A stretch of 64,000 nucleotides of DNA from Lichenicoccus sp964242335 (GTDB taxonomy: Bacteria > Pseudomonadota > Alphaproteobacteria > Acetobacterales > Acetobacteraceae). A program made the translations under genes and the position numbers. The stretch spans positions 159,574-223,573 of the forward strand of contig CAXTAY010000002.1 of NCBI GenBank assembly GCA_964242335.1, read 5' to 3'. Shown piece by piece: positions 33,759-42,465 of this stretch (position 1 is its first letter; each line of letters opens with the position of its first letter). The notes under the pieces are model-generated. The model saw only the letters and a program-made list of their open reading frames with translations. It made no database searches and was not told the DNA's origin.

Positions 33759-34730
33759 TCAAACCTCTCCTTCCGGGGCGGCCGGAACCAGGCCGGCCCG
33801 CACGGCGATGCGCAGCAGGCCGTCCAGCGCCGTATCGGGGATCGCCTCGGGCGCCGCCGCGCCGATGACCGCGAAGGCACGGGCGTAGCGCTCGCACAGC
33901 GCGGCGTCGCCGGTGATGGCGATGCGCGCCGCCTCCGACAGCGCCGCGCCGGCCGCACGCAGCTCCTCGCCGATCAGCAACCCCGACAGGTAGTCCGCGA
34001 CGCAGCCCGCTTCCAGGCCGCCGGTGAGGGTCAGCGCGCGGGCGGAGAACAGGCGGGCGAACGCGCCGTGCGCATGCGCCGCCGCCACGCCGCGGGCGAA
34101 CGCGGCCTCGCGCGCCGCGACACTCGACGGCGCGGCCTCCGCCTGGCCACGGCCGAGGATGGAGTGGCGGCAGAGCAGCGCGAACAGCTCGCCGGTCATC
34201 ATGGTGCGGAACGAGACCAGCCGGCCGTCCTGCAGTCGCGCCCATTTCGAGTGCGTGCCGGGCATGACCAGCAGGGCGTCGCCGCCGAGGCGCGGCACGG
34301 CACCCATCGCCTGGGTCTCCTCGCCGCGCATCACGTCGGGCGCCTCGCGATCCGACGCCTCCAGCACGCCGGGGACTAGGTGCAGCAGCACGTCGCCAAA
34401 GGGCAGCGTCGCGAGGCCGCCGGCGAGCTGCCCCAGGCCGGCAGGGGTGGGCAGGTAGGGCACCTCGAGCCAGCCCTGCCGGCTGCCGACCATGCCGCAG
34501 GCGATCGCGGGCGTCTGTCGTCCGGGCTCAGGCCAGCCGCGCGTGATGCCCTCGAAGGCGGCCGGGAACCCGCCCTCGGGCAGATGCATGATGCCCCAGC
34601 CCTGCTGCCGCGCCTCCAGCACCGTGCCGGTCGGCGACAGCCGCCAGGCGCGCAGCGTGCTGGTGCCCCAGTCGAGCGCGATCAGCCCGGTGGAGGGCTC
34701 GCGCCCGGACGAGCTGCCGGCGCCGCTCAT
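33759..34730 (-). CDS. dgoK: 2-dehydro-3-deoxygalactonokinase
   Basis: 323-aa sugar-acid kinase of the DgoK family, phosphorylating KDGal for the aldolase encoded immediately downstream. The nucleotide-binding N-terminus LIALDWGTSTLRAWRL is diagnostic, followed by CGMVGSRQGWLEVPYLP, VMPGTHSKWA and a FRTMMTGELFALL segment. ATG 34730 is chosen as it matches the family N-terminus after a short tail; GTG/ATG-type options upstream (to 34787) would overlap the regulator gene by 38 nt. No good ribosome site precedes 34730; an operator-like palindrome covers that spot instead. Confidence 0.93.
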   Translation of the reverse strand: MSGAGSSSGREPSTGLIALDWGTSTLRAWRLSPTGTVLEARQQGWGIMHLPEGGFPAAFEGITRGWPEPGRQTPAIACGMVGSRQGWLEVPYLPTPAGLGQLAGGLATLPFGDVLLHLVPGVLEASDREAPDVMRGEETQAMGAVPRLGGDALLVMPGTHSKWARLQDGRLVSFRTMMTGELFALLCRHSILGRGQAEAAPSSVAAREAAFARGVAAAHAHGAFARLFSARALTLTGGLEAGCVADYLSGLLIGEELRAAGAALSEAARIAITGDAALCERYARAFAVIGAAAPEAIPDTALDGLLRIAVRAGLVPAAPEGEV

Positions 34731-34741
34731 TTGTCCGACAA
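34731..34741. promoter_or_regulatory. FadR-type operator candidate at the dgoK start
   Basis: TTGTCCGACAA is an 11-bp near-palindrome that fits the TNGTNNNACNA core bound by FadR-subfamily GntR regulators. It sits in the 19-bp gap between the FadR-type regulator gene and dgoK. Its location at the translation start is unusual for an operator. Confidence 0.4.
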
Positions 34742-34749
34742 GTCCAGCA

Positions 34750-35598
34750 TCACGATCGCTTATGCCGCGGTGCGGCGGCGCGCTCAACCCCGCCGCGGTC
34801 GACCGCGTGGTCGTGCCGCACCGGATCGCGCGCGCCGGCCTGCAGCGAGGCGTGCATGTCGGCCAGGGCGAAGCGCACCAGGTCGGTCATCCTGGTCCGG
34901 GCCGCCTCCGCGTCGCGCGCGTCGATCGCGTCGAGCACCTGCATGTGCTCGACGATCGGATCGCGCGGCGTGCCCTGCACCCGGTGCTTGAACTGCGTGG
35001 TCCAGCGGATCGCGGCGCAGACGCTGCTGGACAGGGCGAGGATCGCCTCGTTCTGCGTTGCCTCCAGGATCGCGTGGTGGAAACCGCGATCGGCGGCGCG
35101 TCCTGCCTCGGAGTTGAGCTTGAGCCGGTCCATCACCGCGAGCGCGTCGCGCATCGCCTGCAGCTGCGCCTCGGTGCGCCGCTCCGCCGCCAGTGCTGCC
35201 GCGGGCGGCTCGACCATCAGCCGCACTTCGAACAGGTCGCGCACGAAGGCCTCGCTCGGCCGCGTCTGCAGGAACCAGCCGAGCACCTCGGGATCCAGGA
35301 TGTTCCAGCGCGGGCGGGGGCTGACCCGGGTGCCGGTGCGGGTGCGGCTCTCCACCATGCCCTTGGCGGCGAGGATGCGCACCGCCTCGCGGTAGGCGGT
35401 ACGCGACACCGAGAGCTGGGCGCTGGAGGCGATCTCGCCGGACAGCGTATCGCCGGGCCGAAGCTCGCCGGCGGCGATGGCGACGCCGAGGTCGCGGGCG
35501 ATCACGGTGTGCAGGCGCGCCGACCTGTCCTTTTCCTTGGCCTTCGGGCGAGTGCTGCGGCCGCACCGACTCCCGGCTGTGGCTCCCGATACGCTCAT
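34750..35598 (-). CDS. FadR-subfamily GntR transcriptional regulator (DgoR-like)
   Basis: 282-aa regulator. The winged-helix domain covers LHTVIARDLGVAIAAGELRPGDTL to SVSRTAYREAVRILAAKGMVESR (HTH core SRTAYREAVRIL), and the C-terminal FCD effector domain contains VRDLFEVRLMVEPPAAALAA and FHHAILEATQNEAILAL with the metal-binding His pattern. WNILDPEVLGWFLQ is typical of the galactonate regulator DgoR group. It heads the minus-strand dgo-like cluster and probably represses it, with a sugar acid as inducer. ATG 35598 is preferred, but a start at 35655 is possible; residues before about 25 are not conserved. Confidence 0.88.
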   Translation of the reverse strand: MSVSGATAGSRCGRSTRPKAKEKDRSARLHTVIARDLGVAIAAGELRPGDTLSGEIASSAQLSVSRTAYREAVRILAAKGMVESRTRTGTRVSPRPRWNILDPEVLGWFLQTRPSEAFVRDLFEVRLMVEPPAAALAAERRTEAQLQAMRDALAVMDRLKLNSEAGRAADRGFHHAILEATQNEAILALSSSVCAAIRWTTQFKHRVQGTPRDPIVEHMQVLDAIDARDAEAARTRMTDLVRFALADMHASLQAGARDPVRHDHAVDRGGVERAAAPRHKRS

Positions 35599-35697
35599 GC
35601 CTTCTCGTCCGGCCTCCGCTGCGGTCGTGGCGACACGGCGGTAGCCACGCGCCATCCTGCGCCTACCGCCGCGCCGGCGGAAGCGTCCGTGCCGCGC

Positions 35698-37779
35698 TCA
35701 GAGGTGCCCGCGGATCAGCTCGTCGGCCAGCGGCTGGTTCCGGTAGACGGTCCGCAGCGCGGCCAGCAGTGCTGCCGTGTCCACCGACACCGCGCGGTTC
35801 TGCCGGTCGTCGAAGACGAAGTCGCCGCCGATCGAGTGGATGTTGCCGTCGAAGATCAGCCCGACCGCGCGGCCCTGGGCGTCGATCACCGGGCTGCCGG
35901 AGTTGCCGCCGATGATGTCGTTGGTCGAGGCGAAGTCGAACGGGGTCTCGAGGTCGAGGTGCTGCTCGGCGTCCAGCCAGCCCTTGCTGAGCTTGAACGG
36001 CTCGCTCCCGGTGGCGCGCCGATACAGCCCGGCGAGGTGGGTGAAGGCCGGCACCGGCGTGCCGTTCTCGTCCCAGCCCTTGACCACGCCGAACGACAGC
36101 CGCTGGGTGAAGGTGGCGTCCGGGTAGGCGCTGGTGCCCTCGCGGGCGAAACGTGCCCGCGCCATCGCCTCGCTGGCCTGGCGCTGTGCCGCGATCACGT
36201 CGCGGTCCCACTGGTCGCGCAGGCTGCGGGCGATCGGTTCCGCGCGCCGGGCCAATACGATCATCGGGTCGTTCGACGCCGCGACCGCGGTCTGGCCGCC
36301 GCGCCACAGCGCCTGCCGCACCCTGGCGTCGCCGAGGTGGGTGAAGTTCACGGCGTGGCTCGCGACCTCGTCCGGCGACTGGGTGCCGAGCACGGCGCGC
36401 ACCGCCTCGTCGTCGGCGCCGAGCGACTGGCGCAGCTTGCCGAGCGAGAAGGAGAGCAGGGTCTGTTCGAGCTGCGGATGCACCGGCGCGGCCGCTCCGA
36501 GCTCCGCCTCGATCGCCGGAAGCTTGGCGTCGTGGTATTCCGTCAGGCGTTGCGCGTCCGGCTTGACGCGTTCGGCGGTGCCGCGCACCAGCAGCTTGGC
36601 GTAGCTGAACAGCTCGCCCTGCAGGCCGCGCGGGTTGCGGCGGCCGCCCTCGATCATCACGTATTTGGTGTAGAGCCTGCGCTCGGCGTCGAGCGACGGG
36701 GCCAGCTTCGCCCACGGGTCGCCGAACTGCGCGCGCCGGCCGGGATCGGCGTCGATCCAGGCGCGCAGGGCGTCCTCGCGCTTCTGCTTGCCCGCGATCA
36801 GGGCGGGATCGGCGAGCGTCTGCAGCCAGCCGCCATAGACCTTCAGGCTGTTCTCGGTGCCGAACAGCTCGTCGCCCGCGTCCTGCGCCTGGTTCGCGCC
36901 GATCCGGCCGTACTCCCACAGCACGCCGTCGAGCGAGGAGAAGTAGCCGAAGGTGCTGGGCAGCTCGAGGTCGCGCAGCAGCCCGAGCTGCGCCACGGTC
37001 GACTCGCGCGAGGTGGCGCCCGGATTGCCGGAGGTGAACACCAGCTCGCCCTCCCTGGGTCCCGCGGGATCGAACGGGAAGAACTGGGTATGCGCCGGCC
37101 TGCCGTGGTCGTAGGCGCGCAGGAAGGTGACGTCGAGGTCGTAGCGGGGGAAGTTGAAGTTGTCCGGATCGCCGCCGAAGAACGCGGCATCCTGGTCCGG
37201 CGCGAACACCAGCCGCACGTCCTGGTAGCGACGGTAGCGATACAGCGCGGTGCGGCCGCCGTGGTACAGCGTGACCACGTCGCAGCGCCAGGTCGTGGCG
37301 TCGCCGCCGACGCACTGCTTCTCGATGCCGCTCTCGGCCGCCTGCTGAGCGTGCACGTAGTCGGTGCCCTGTTTGCCGGCGAGGGCGGCGCTCATCCGCG
37401 CGCTGACGTCACTGATGTTGTCGAGCCGGTCCAGCTCCATCGCCGGGCAGCGCGGCTCCCGGCCCTGCGAGCCGGCGGTGTAGCCAGCCTGCATCGCGTC
37501 GTGCCCGGGGGTGGAGAGCTGCGAGAGGCACTCGTTGGCGCAGTGATGGTTGGTCATCACCAGCCCGTCGCCCGACACGAACGAGGCGGAGCAGCCCAGC
37601 GCCAGGCGCGCCGAGGCCTGGGTGACGCGCTGGATCCACTCCGCCGACGGCGTGAAGCCGTAGCGCGCCTGCATCTGCTTGGCAGGCAGGTTGTCCATCG
37701 TCCACATGCCCTCGTCGGCCCGCGCCTGAGTGCCAAAGCAGAGGGCGGCGGCGAGGAGCAGCAGGCGCGGTCGTGTCAT
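35698..37779 (-). CDS. S46-family dipeptidyl-peptidase (DPP7/DPP11-like)
   Basis: 693-aa periplasmic serine peptidase that removes dipeptides from the N-termini of oligopeptides. A signal peptide spans about residues 1-21 (RPRLLLLAAALCFGTQARA). The catalytic His is in VMTNHHCANECLSQLS, the Asp is expected in the PDNFNFPRYDLD region, and the nucleophile Ser is in IIGGNSGSPVIDAQG near the C-terminus. Length matches the family (about 700 aa). ATG 37779 has GGAAG upstream; an in-frame TTG at 37797 is the alternative. Downstream is the FadR-type gene, upstream a partial repeat copy. Confidence 0.95.
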   Translation of the reverse strand: MTRPRLLLLAAALCFGTQARADEGMWTMDNLPAKQMQARYGFTPSAEWIQRVTQASARLALGCSASFVSGDGLVMTNHHCANECLSQLSTPGHDAMQAGYTAGSQGREPRCPAMELDRLDNISDVSARMSAALAGKQGTDYVHAQQAAESGIEKQCVGGDATTWRCDVVTLYHGGRTALYRYRRYQDVRLVFAPDQDAAFFGGDPDNFNFPRYDLDVTFLRAYDHGRPAHTQFFPFDPAGPREGELVFTSGNPGATSRESTVAQLGLLRDLELPSTFGYFSSLDGVLWEYGRIGANQAQDAGDELFGTENSLKVYGGWLQTLADPALIAGKQKREDALRAWIDADPGRRAQFGDPWAKLAPSLDAERRLYTKYVMIEGGRRNPRGLQGELFSYAKLLVRGTAERVKPDAQRLTEYHDAKLPAIEAELGAAAPVHPQLEQTLLSFSLGKLRQSLGADDEAVRAVLGTQSPDEVASHAVNFTHLGDARVRQALWRGGQTAVAASNDPMIVLARRAEPIARSLRDQWDRDVIAAQRQASEAMARARFAREGTSAYPDATFTQRLSFGVVKGWDENGTPVPAFTHLAGLYRRATGSEPFKLSKGWLDAEQHLDLETPFDFASTNDIIGGNSGSPVIDAQGRAVGLIFDGNIHSIGGDFVFDDRQNRAVSVDTAALLAALRTVYRNQPLADELIRGHL

Positions 37780-37827
37780 TCGCAGCTTCCGTGGCAAGAG
37801 CGACCGGACCGATGCCGATCTTCAAGG

Positions 37828-37879
37828 ATCGGGGTCTGGGGCCTGAGGCCCCAGCGGGTCAAGGGCGGAGCCCTTGCCT
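37828..37879. repeat. Right-half copy of the interspersed palindromic repeat
   Basis: The 52 bp match the right half of the full copies: ATCGGGGTCTGGGGCCTGAGG, GCCCCAGCGGGTC and AAGGGCGGAGCCCTTGCCTG. The left two hairpins are missing. It lies between the S46 peptidase start and the ABC-F stop. Confidence 0.9.
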
Positions 37880-37898
37880 GATGCCGCTGGATGGGCGC

Positions 37899-39815
37899 TC
37901 ACCCGCCCGCTTCCAGCTCCTGTTCGGCGAGCAGCCAATCCTCCTCGGCCTGCAACTGCTCGTGCCGGATCGCGGCCAGCCGGGTGTTGGCGCGGGCGAT
38001 GTCGTCCCCCCGTCCCGGCGCATACAGCGCCGGATCGGCGAGCCGGCGCTCCAGCGCCGCACGTTCCTCGGCCAGCCGCGCGAGCAGCGTTTCGGCATCC
38101 CGTGCGCGCTTGCGCAGCGGCGCCAGCATGCGTCGCTGCTCGGCGCGCTCGCGCCGGTCGGGCGGCAAGGCCGCAGCCTCGGCGGGACGCATGGTGTCGC
38201 GCCCGTTCTCGCGGTTCAACTGTCGCGCCCGCTCCACGAGCCAGGCGCGATAATCCGCCATGTCGCCGTCGAACGGCTTGACCGTGCCGTCGCCGACCAG
38301 CCAGAGCCGGTCCGCCACCAGCTCGACCAGATGCGGATCGTGGCTGATCAGCAGCACCGCGCCGCCGAACTCGGCCAGTGCGCGCACCAGCGCCTCGCGG
38401 GCATCGATGTCGAGATGGTTGGTCGGCTCGTCGAGGATCAGCAGGTGCGGCGCCTCGCGCGTCGCCAGCGCCAGCAGCAGCCGCGCGCGTTCGCCACCCG
38501 AGAGGTCGCGCGAGGGCGTGCCGGCGCGGTCGGCGTCGAGCCCGAAGCGCGCCAGCTGCGCGCGCACCGTGGTCGGCGCCGCATCCGGCATCGCGCGCGC
38601 CATGTGCGCGACCGGGCTGTCCGCGGCCACCAGCTCGTCGGCCTGGTGCTGGGCGAAGTAGCCGACGCGGAGTGCGCGCGCATGCGACAGCGTGCCGCGC
38701 ATCGGCGCCAGACGTCCCGCGACCAGCTTGGCGAAGGTCGATTTGCCGTTGCCGTTCGCGCCGAGCAGGGCGATGCGGTCGTCCATGTCCAGGCGCAGCG
38801 ACAGTCCGCGCAGGATCGTCCTGCCGTCATAGCCGGCCTCGACCTGCTGCATGGTCAGCATCGGCGGCGGGAGCGGCGGAGGCTCGGGAAAGGCGAAGCG
38901 GGTCGGCGCTTCCTCGACCACGCTCTCGATGTCGGGCAGCCGCTCCAGTGCCTTGATCCGCGCCTGCGCCTGCCGCGCCTTGGTCGCCGAGGCGCGGAAG
39001 CGGTCGACGTAGGACTGCATGTGCGCCCGCCGCTGCGCGATCCGCTCGGCGGCACGGTTCTGCTGCAGGGCCTGTTCGGTGCGGATGCGCACGAACTCGT
39101 CGTAGCCGCCCGGCGTCAGCGAGATCCGGCCGCGGTCGAGATGCGCGATCGCCTCCACCGAGCGGTCGAGCAGGGTGCGGTCGTGGCTGACGATCAGCGC
39201 CGCACCCGGGAAGCGCTGCAGCCAGCCCTCCAGCCAGATCGTCGCTTCCAGGTCCAGATGGTTGGTCGGCTCGTCGAGCAGCAGCAGGTCCGGCTGCAGG
39301 AACAGCGCCGTCGCCAGCGCCACCCGCATCCGCCAGCCGCCGGAGAACTCGTCGACCGCGCGCGCCTGTGCCGCCGCATCGAAGCCGAGCCCGGCGAGGA
39401 TGCTGGCGGCGCGCGCGGGTGCCGCGTCGGCGCCGATCGCCAGCAGCCGCTCGTGGATGTCGGCGAGCCGCGCCGGATCGGCCCCAGACTCACTCGTCAT
39501 CTCGCTCGCCGCCTCGCTCTGGGCGAGCAGGGCGGCGCGCTCGATATCGCCGTCGAGCACCGTGCGCAGCAGCGACACCGGGCCGGACGGCGCCTCCTGG
39601 CGCACCTGGGCCAGGCGGGCGCGCGACGACAGCCGGATCTCTCCGCCGTCGGGTGCGATCTCGCCGGCGATCGCCGCCAGCAGCGTCGACTTGCCGGCGC
39701 CGTTGCGTCCGAGCAGGCCGATGCGCCGCCCCGGCTCGACGGTGAGGTCGGCGCCGTCGAGCAGGGTGCGGCCGGCGACGCGCAGCACCAGGTCGGAGAT
39801 GACGAGCAGGCTCAC
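37899..39815 (-). CDS. ABC-F family ATPase (YheS/Uup-like)
   Basis: 638-aa soluble protein with two ABC domains and no membrane segments. Walker A motifs are GLLGRNGAGKST (about 33-44) and ALLGANGNGKST; signatures are EFSGGWRMRVALA and DLSGGERARLLLA; both Walker B/D-loops read LLLDEPTNHLDL and LILDEPTNHLDI. The inter-domain linker and a charged C-terminal coiled coil (RKRARDAETLLARLAEERAALERRLAD) fit the YheS/Uup type. Such proteins act on the ribosome E site or in DNA-structure tolerance. The start is GTG 39815. Divergent from ndk. Confidence 0.94.
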   Translation of the reverse strand: MSLLVISDLVLRVAGRTLLDGADLTVEPGRRIGLLGRNGAGKSTLLAAIAGEIAPDGGEIRLSSRARLAQVRQEAPSGPVSLLRTVLDGDIERAALLAQSEAASEMTSESGADPARLADIHERLLAIGADAAPARAASILAGLGFDAAAQARAVDEFSGGWRMRVALATALFLQPDLLLLDEPTNHLDLEATIWLEGWLQRFPGAALIVSHDRTLLDRSVEAIAHLDRGRISLTPGGYDEFVRIRTEQALQQNRAAERIAQRRAHMQSYVDRFRASATKARQAQARIKALERLPDIESVVEEAPTRFAFPEPPPLPPPMLTMQQVEAGYDGRTILRGLSLRLDMDDRIALLGANGNGKSTFAKLVAGRLAPMRGTLSHARALRVGYFAQHQADELVAADSPVAHMARAMPDAAPTTVRAQLARFGLDADRAGTPSRDLSGGERARLLLALATREAPHLLILDEPTNHLDIDAREALVRALAEFGGAVLLISHDPHLVELVADRLWLVGDGTVKPFDGDMADYRAWLVERARQLNRENGRDTMRPAEAAALPPDRRERAEQRRMLAPLRKRARDAETLLARLAEERAALERRLADPALYAPGRGDDIARANTRLAAIRHEQLQAEEDWLLAEQELEAGG

Positions 39816-39938
39816 GCGGCTGGGAGGCTCCTGCGGTGGTCACGAGGCCGGTTTTGTTCTAGATGCCGGGCCGTCCGCCGGCAGTGCCGGGATCGTCCCG
39901 CCGCTGCATACCCGACCACCCGCATGAGGAGCCAGATC

Positions 39939-40361
39939 ATGGCGATCGAGCACACGCTTTCCATCATCAAGCCGGACGCCACCCGGCGCAACCTGACCGG
40001 CAGGATCAACGCGCTGTTCGAGGAGGCGGGCCTGCGCATCGTCGCCCAGAAGCGCATCCGGCTGTCCGAGGCGCAGGCGCAGGCGTTCTACGCGGTGCAC
40101 AGGGAGCGCCCGTTCTACGCGAGCCTGGTGGCCTCGATGATCACCGCACCGGTGGTGGTCCAGGTGCTGGCCGGCGAGGGCGCTGTGCTGAAGCATCGCG
40201 AGGTGATGGGCGCCACCGACCCCAGGAAGGCGGAGCCGCACACCGTGCGCGCGCAGTTCGCCGAGAGCATCGAGGCGAACTCGGTGCACGGCTCGGACAG
40301 CGTCGAGAACGCGGCCACCGAGATCGCCTTCTTCTTCGCGGGCACCGAGATCCTGCCCTGA
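39939..40361 (+). CDS. ndk: Nucleoside diphosphate kinase
   Basis: 140-aa cytoplasmic enzyme exchanging gamma-phosphates between NTPs and NDPs. The phospho-histidine His117 is in NSVHGSDS, and the N-terminus EHTLSIIKPDATRRNLTG and motif HREVMGATDPRKAEP are textbook. GAGGA lies 8 nt before ATG 39939. The gene is divergent from ABC-F and convergent with a small membrane-protein gene. Confidence 0.97.
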   Translation: MAIEHTLSIIKPDATRRNLTGRINALFEEAGLRIVAQKRIRLSEAQAQAFYAVHRERPFYASLVASMITAPVVVQVLAGEGAVLKHREVMGATDPRKAEPHTVRAQFAESIEANSVHGSDSVENAATEIAFFFAGTEILP

Positions 40362-40367
40362 TCGTGC

Positions 40368-40387
40368 GGCGGGCGACGCCGCCCGCC
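40368..40387. terminator. Hairpin after ndk, possible terminator
   Basis: GGCGGGCG and CGCCCGCC form an 8-bp stem around loop ACGC, 7 bp after the ndk stop and facing the convergent small gene. No T tract follows on either strand, so it is at best a weak or factor-assisted terminator. Confidence 0.4.
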
Positions 40388-40411
40388 TCGCCCGCGCTCA
40401 GTGCGCCGCGG

Positions 40412-40588
40412 TCAGCCCAGCGTCCAGTCCAGCAGCACCAGCAGCACGCCGATCGTCACCACCGCCCAGAAGGCGGTGCGGCAGAAGCGTGCCCAGAACA
40501 GCTGACGGTCCGCCATCAGGGCCTCGACGTTGGTCGGCGGCGGTGCCGCGTCGCCCGTCGCGGGCCCGGTCGCGGGATCGGGTGTCAT
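40412..40588 (-). CDS. 58-aa single-pass membrane protein (small)
   Basis: Short gene running from ATG 40588 to a TGA at 40412. The ribosome site AGGAGG is 9 nt upstream, the best in the neighbourhood. The protein has a proline/threonine-rich N-terminus, a motif NVEALMADRQLFWARFCRTA and one C-terminal transmembrane helix (AFWAVVTIGVLLVLLDWTL). The topology and size resemble the small subunit-IV-like proteins of alphaproteobacterial aa3 oxidases, but key similarity is too weak to assign that role. It lies 53 bp downstream of purN on the same strand, so it may be the last gene of the purM-purN unit. Confidence 0.7.
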   Translation of the reverse strand: MTPDPATGPATGDAAPPPTNVEALMADRQLFWARFCRTAFWAVVTIGVLLVLLDWTLG

Positions 40589-40641
40589 GTCGTCGCGCCT
40601 CCTGCCGCTTTCTCCGTGCGCCTGCTGTAGCGCCCATCCGC

Positions 40642-41265
40642 CTACACCGCCAGGAGTGCCGCGTCGGCAGCGTCGTCCGGGTGCTGCGCCGTGCCGCCCA
40701 GGTGGCGACGCAGCGCCAGCGGATACAGCCTGTGCTCCTGACGCAGCACGCGCGCCGCCAGGGCCTCCGGCGTATCGCCCGGCTGCACCGGGACCGCGGC
40801 CTGGCCCAGGATCGGGCCGTCGTCCAGTCGTTCGGTGACCAGGTGCACGGTGCAGCCATGCAGCTTGACCCCGGCACGCAGCGCCCGCTCGTGGGTGTGC
40901 AGGCCGGGAAAGGCGGGCAGCAGGCTCGGGTGGATGTTGAGCATCCGACCGTCCCAGGCGGCGGTCAGGAACGGCGTCAGCACGCGCATGTAGCCGGCGA
41001 GGCAGACGCAGGCGATGCCCGCCTCGCGCAGTGCCGCATCGATCGCCCGCTCATGCGCCTGCCGGTCGCCGGCGAAGCCGCGATGGTCGATCGCCTGCGC
41101 CGCGATCCCGGCGTCGCGCGCGAGGCCGAGCGCGCCCGCGTCCGGCCGATTGCTCAGCACCAGCGCGATCCGCGCCGGGTAGCCTGCCTCGCGGCTCGCC
41201 TCGATCAGCGCCGACAGGTTGCTGCCGCGGCCGCTCGCCAGCACCGCGACCGGGACCCTCGCCAC
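40642..41265 (-). CDS. purN: Phosphoribosylglycinamide formyltransferase
   Basis: 207-aa enzyme of de novo purine synthesis (GAR to FGAR with 10-formyl-THF). The N-terminus VARVPVAVLASGRGSNLSALI has the phosphate-binding G-R-G-S-N; the catalytic Asn-His-Asp set is in RMLNIHPSLLPAFPG and HLVTERLDDGPILGQ. GTG 41265 follows the purM stop (41273) by 7 nt, so the pair is one operon. An in-frame ATG at 41331 would lie inside purM and add non-conserved residues. Confidence 0.95.
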   Translation of the reverse strand: MARVPVAVLASGRGSNLSALIEASREAGYPARIALVLSNRPDAGALGLARDAGIAAQAIDHRGFAGDRQAHERAIDAALREAGIACVCLAGYMRVLTPFLTAAWDGRMLNIHPSLLPAFPGLHTHERALRAGVKLHGCTVHLVTERLDDGPILGQAAVPVQPGDTPEALAARVLRQEHRLYPLALRRHLGGTAQHPDDAADAALLAV

Positions 41266-41272
41266 CAGCGGC

Positions 41273-42352
41273 TCAGCCCACGAAGCCGGGCACGTTGTCG
41301 AAACGCAACGATGCTTCGCCGTCCGGCGCATCCTCCGGCGTCGCCTCGATCCGGCCGATCAGCGAGAACGGCTCGCCGAGCTCGGAGAGCAGCGCGCTGG
41401 CGCTCGAGGCGTTCGACACCACCAGCGCCATGCCGATGCCGCAGTTGAACACGCGCAGCATCTCCTGCGCCGGCACGCCGCCGCTGCGCGCGAGCCAGCC
41501 GAACACCGGCGGCACCACCCAGCTCGCGCCGTCGAGTGCGGCGCGCAGGCCGGCCGGCAGCACCCGCGGCAGGTTGCCAGGCAGGCCGCCGCCGGTGATG
41601 TGCGCCGCCCCGCGCAGCAGCCCGGCCCGGTGCAGCGCCAGCACCGCGCGCACGTAGAGCCGGGTCGGCGTCATCAGCGCCTCGCCCAGGCTGAGCCCGG
41701 GGGCGTAGGGGCAGGGGGCGTCCCACGCGAGCCCTGCCTCGCGCACGATGCGTCGCACCAGCGAGAAGCCGTTGGCATGCACGCCGCTGCTCGGCAGCCC
41801 CAGGATGCCATCACCGGCGGCGATGCCCTGCGGCAGCACGGCGCCGCGCTCCGCCGCCCCCACCGCGAAGCCGGCGAGGTCGTAGTGGCCGGCGCCGTAC
41901 AGGCCGGGCATCTCCGCGGTCTCGCCGCCGACCAGCGCGCAGCCGCTCAGCCGGCAGCCCTCCGCGATGCCGCGCACCACGCGCGATGCCTGCTCCACGT
42001 CGAGCGCGCCGGTGGCGAAGTAGTCCAGGAAGAACAGCGGCTCGGCGCCCTGCACCACCAGGTCGTTGACGCACATCGCCACCAGGTCGATGCCGACCGC
42101 GTCGTGCCGCCCGGTCTCGATCGCGACCAGCAGCTTGGTGCCGACCCCGTCGGTGCACGAGACCAGCACCGGATCGCGGAAGCCCGCCGCCTTCAGGTCG
42201 AACAGCGCGCCGAATCCGCCCAGGCCGCCCATCGTGCCGGGGCGGTCGGTGGCGCCGGCGGCGGGCCGGATCGCCTCGACCAGCGACTCGCCGGCCTCGA
42301 TGTCCACGCCGGCCTCGCGATAGCTGCCGCGAGCGGAAGGGGGTTGGCTCAT
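41273..42352 (-). CDS. purM: Phosphoribosylformylglycinamidine cyclo-ligase (AIR synthetase)
   Basis: 359-aa enzyme closing FGAM to AIR in purine synthesis. Family motifs: SYREAGVDIEAGESLVEAI at the N-terminus, VSCTDGVGTKLLVA, MCVNDLVVQGAEPLFFLDY, LVGGETAEMPG and HITGGGLPGNLPRVLP. AGGA precedes ATG 42352. It is divergent from the HdaA-type gene with a 113-bp gap and is followed immediately by purN. Confidence 0.97.
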   Translation of the reverse strand: MSQPPSARGSYREAGVDIEAGESLVEAIRPAAGATDRPGTMGGLGGFGALFDLKAAGFRDPVLVSCTDGVGTKLLVAIETGRHDAVGIDLVAMCVNDLVVQGAEPLFFLDYFATGALDVEQASRVVRGIAEGCRLSGCALVGGETAEMPGLYGAGHYDLAGFAVGAAERGAVLPQGIAAGDGILGLPSSGVHANGFSLVRRIVREAGLAWDAPCPYAPGLSLGEALMTPTRLYVRAVLALHRAGLLRGAAHITGGGLPGNLPRVLPAGLRAALDGASWVVPPVFGWLARSGGVPAQEMLRVFNCGIGMALVVSNASSASALLSELGEPFSLIGRIEATPEDAPDGEASLRFDNVPGFVG

Positions 42353-42465
42353 GGGTCCTGTTGCCTCATTCCTGCTGTCGGCCCTGCCGCCGGCGCCTTA
42401 GGCGGTTGGATCGGGTGCGGTGGATCGGGCGAAGCTTTACGGCAGGCGGGGCGGCGCGAGAAGCA

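Noticed and set aside
40368..40387. Strong intrinsic terminator after ndk
   Set aside because: The hairpin is good but no T tract follows; listed with low confidence only.
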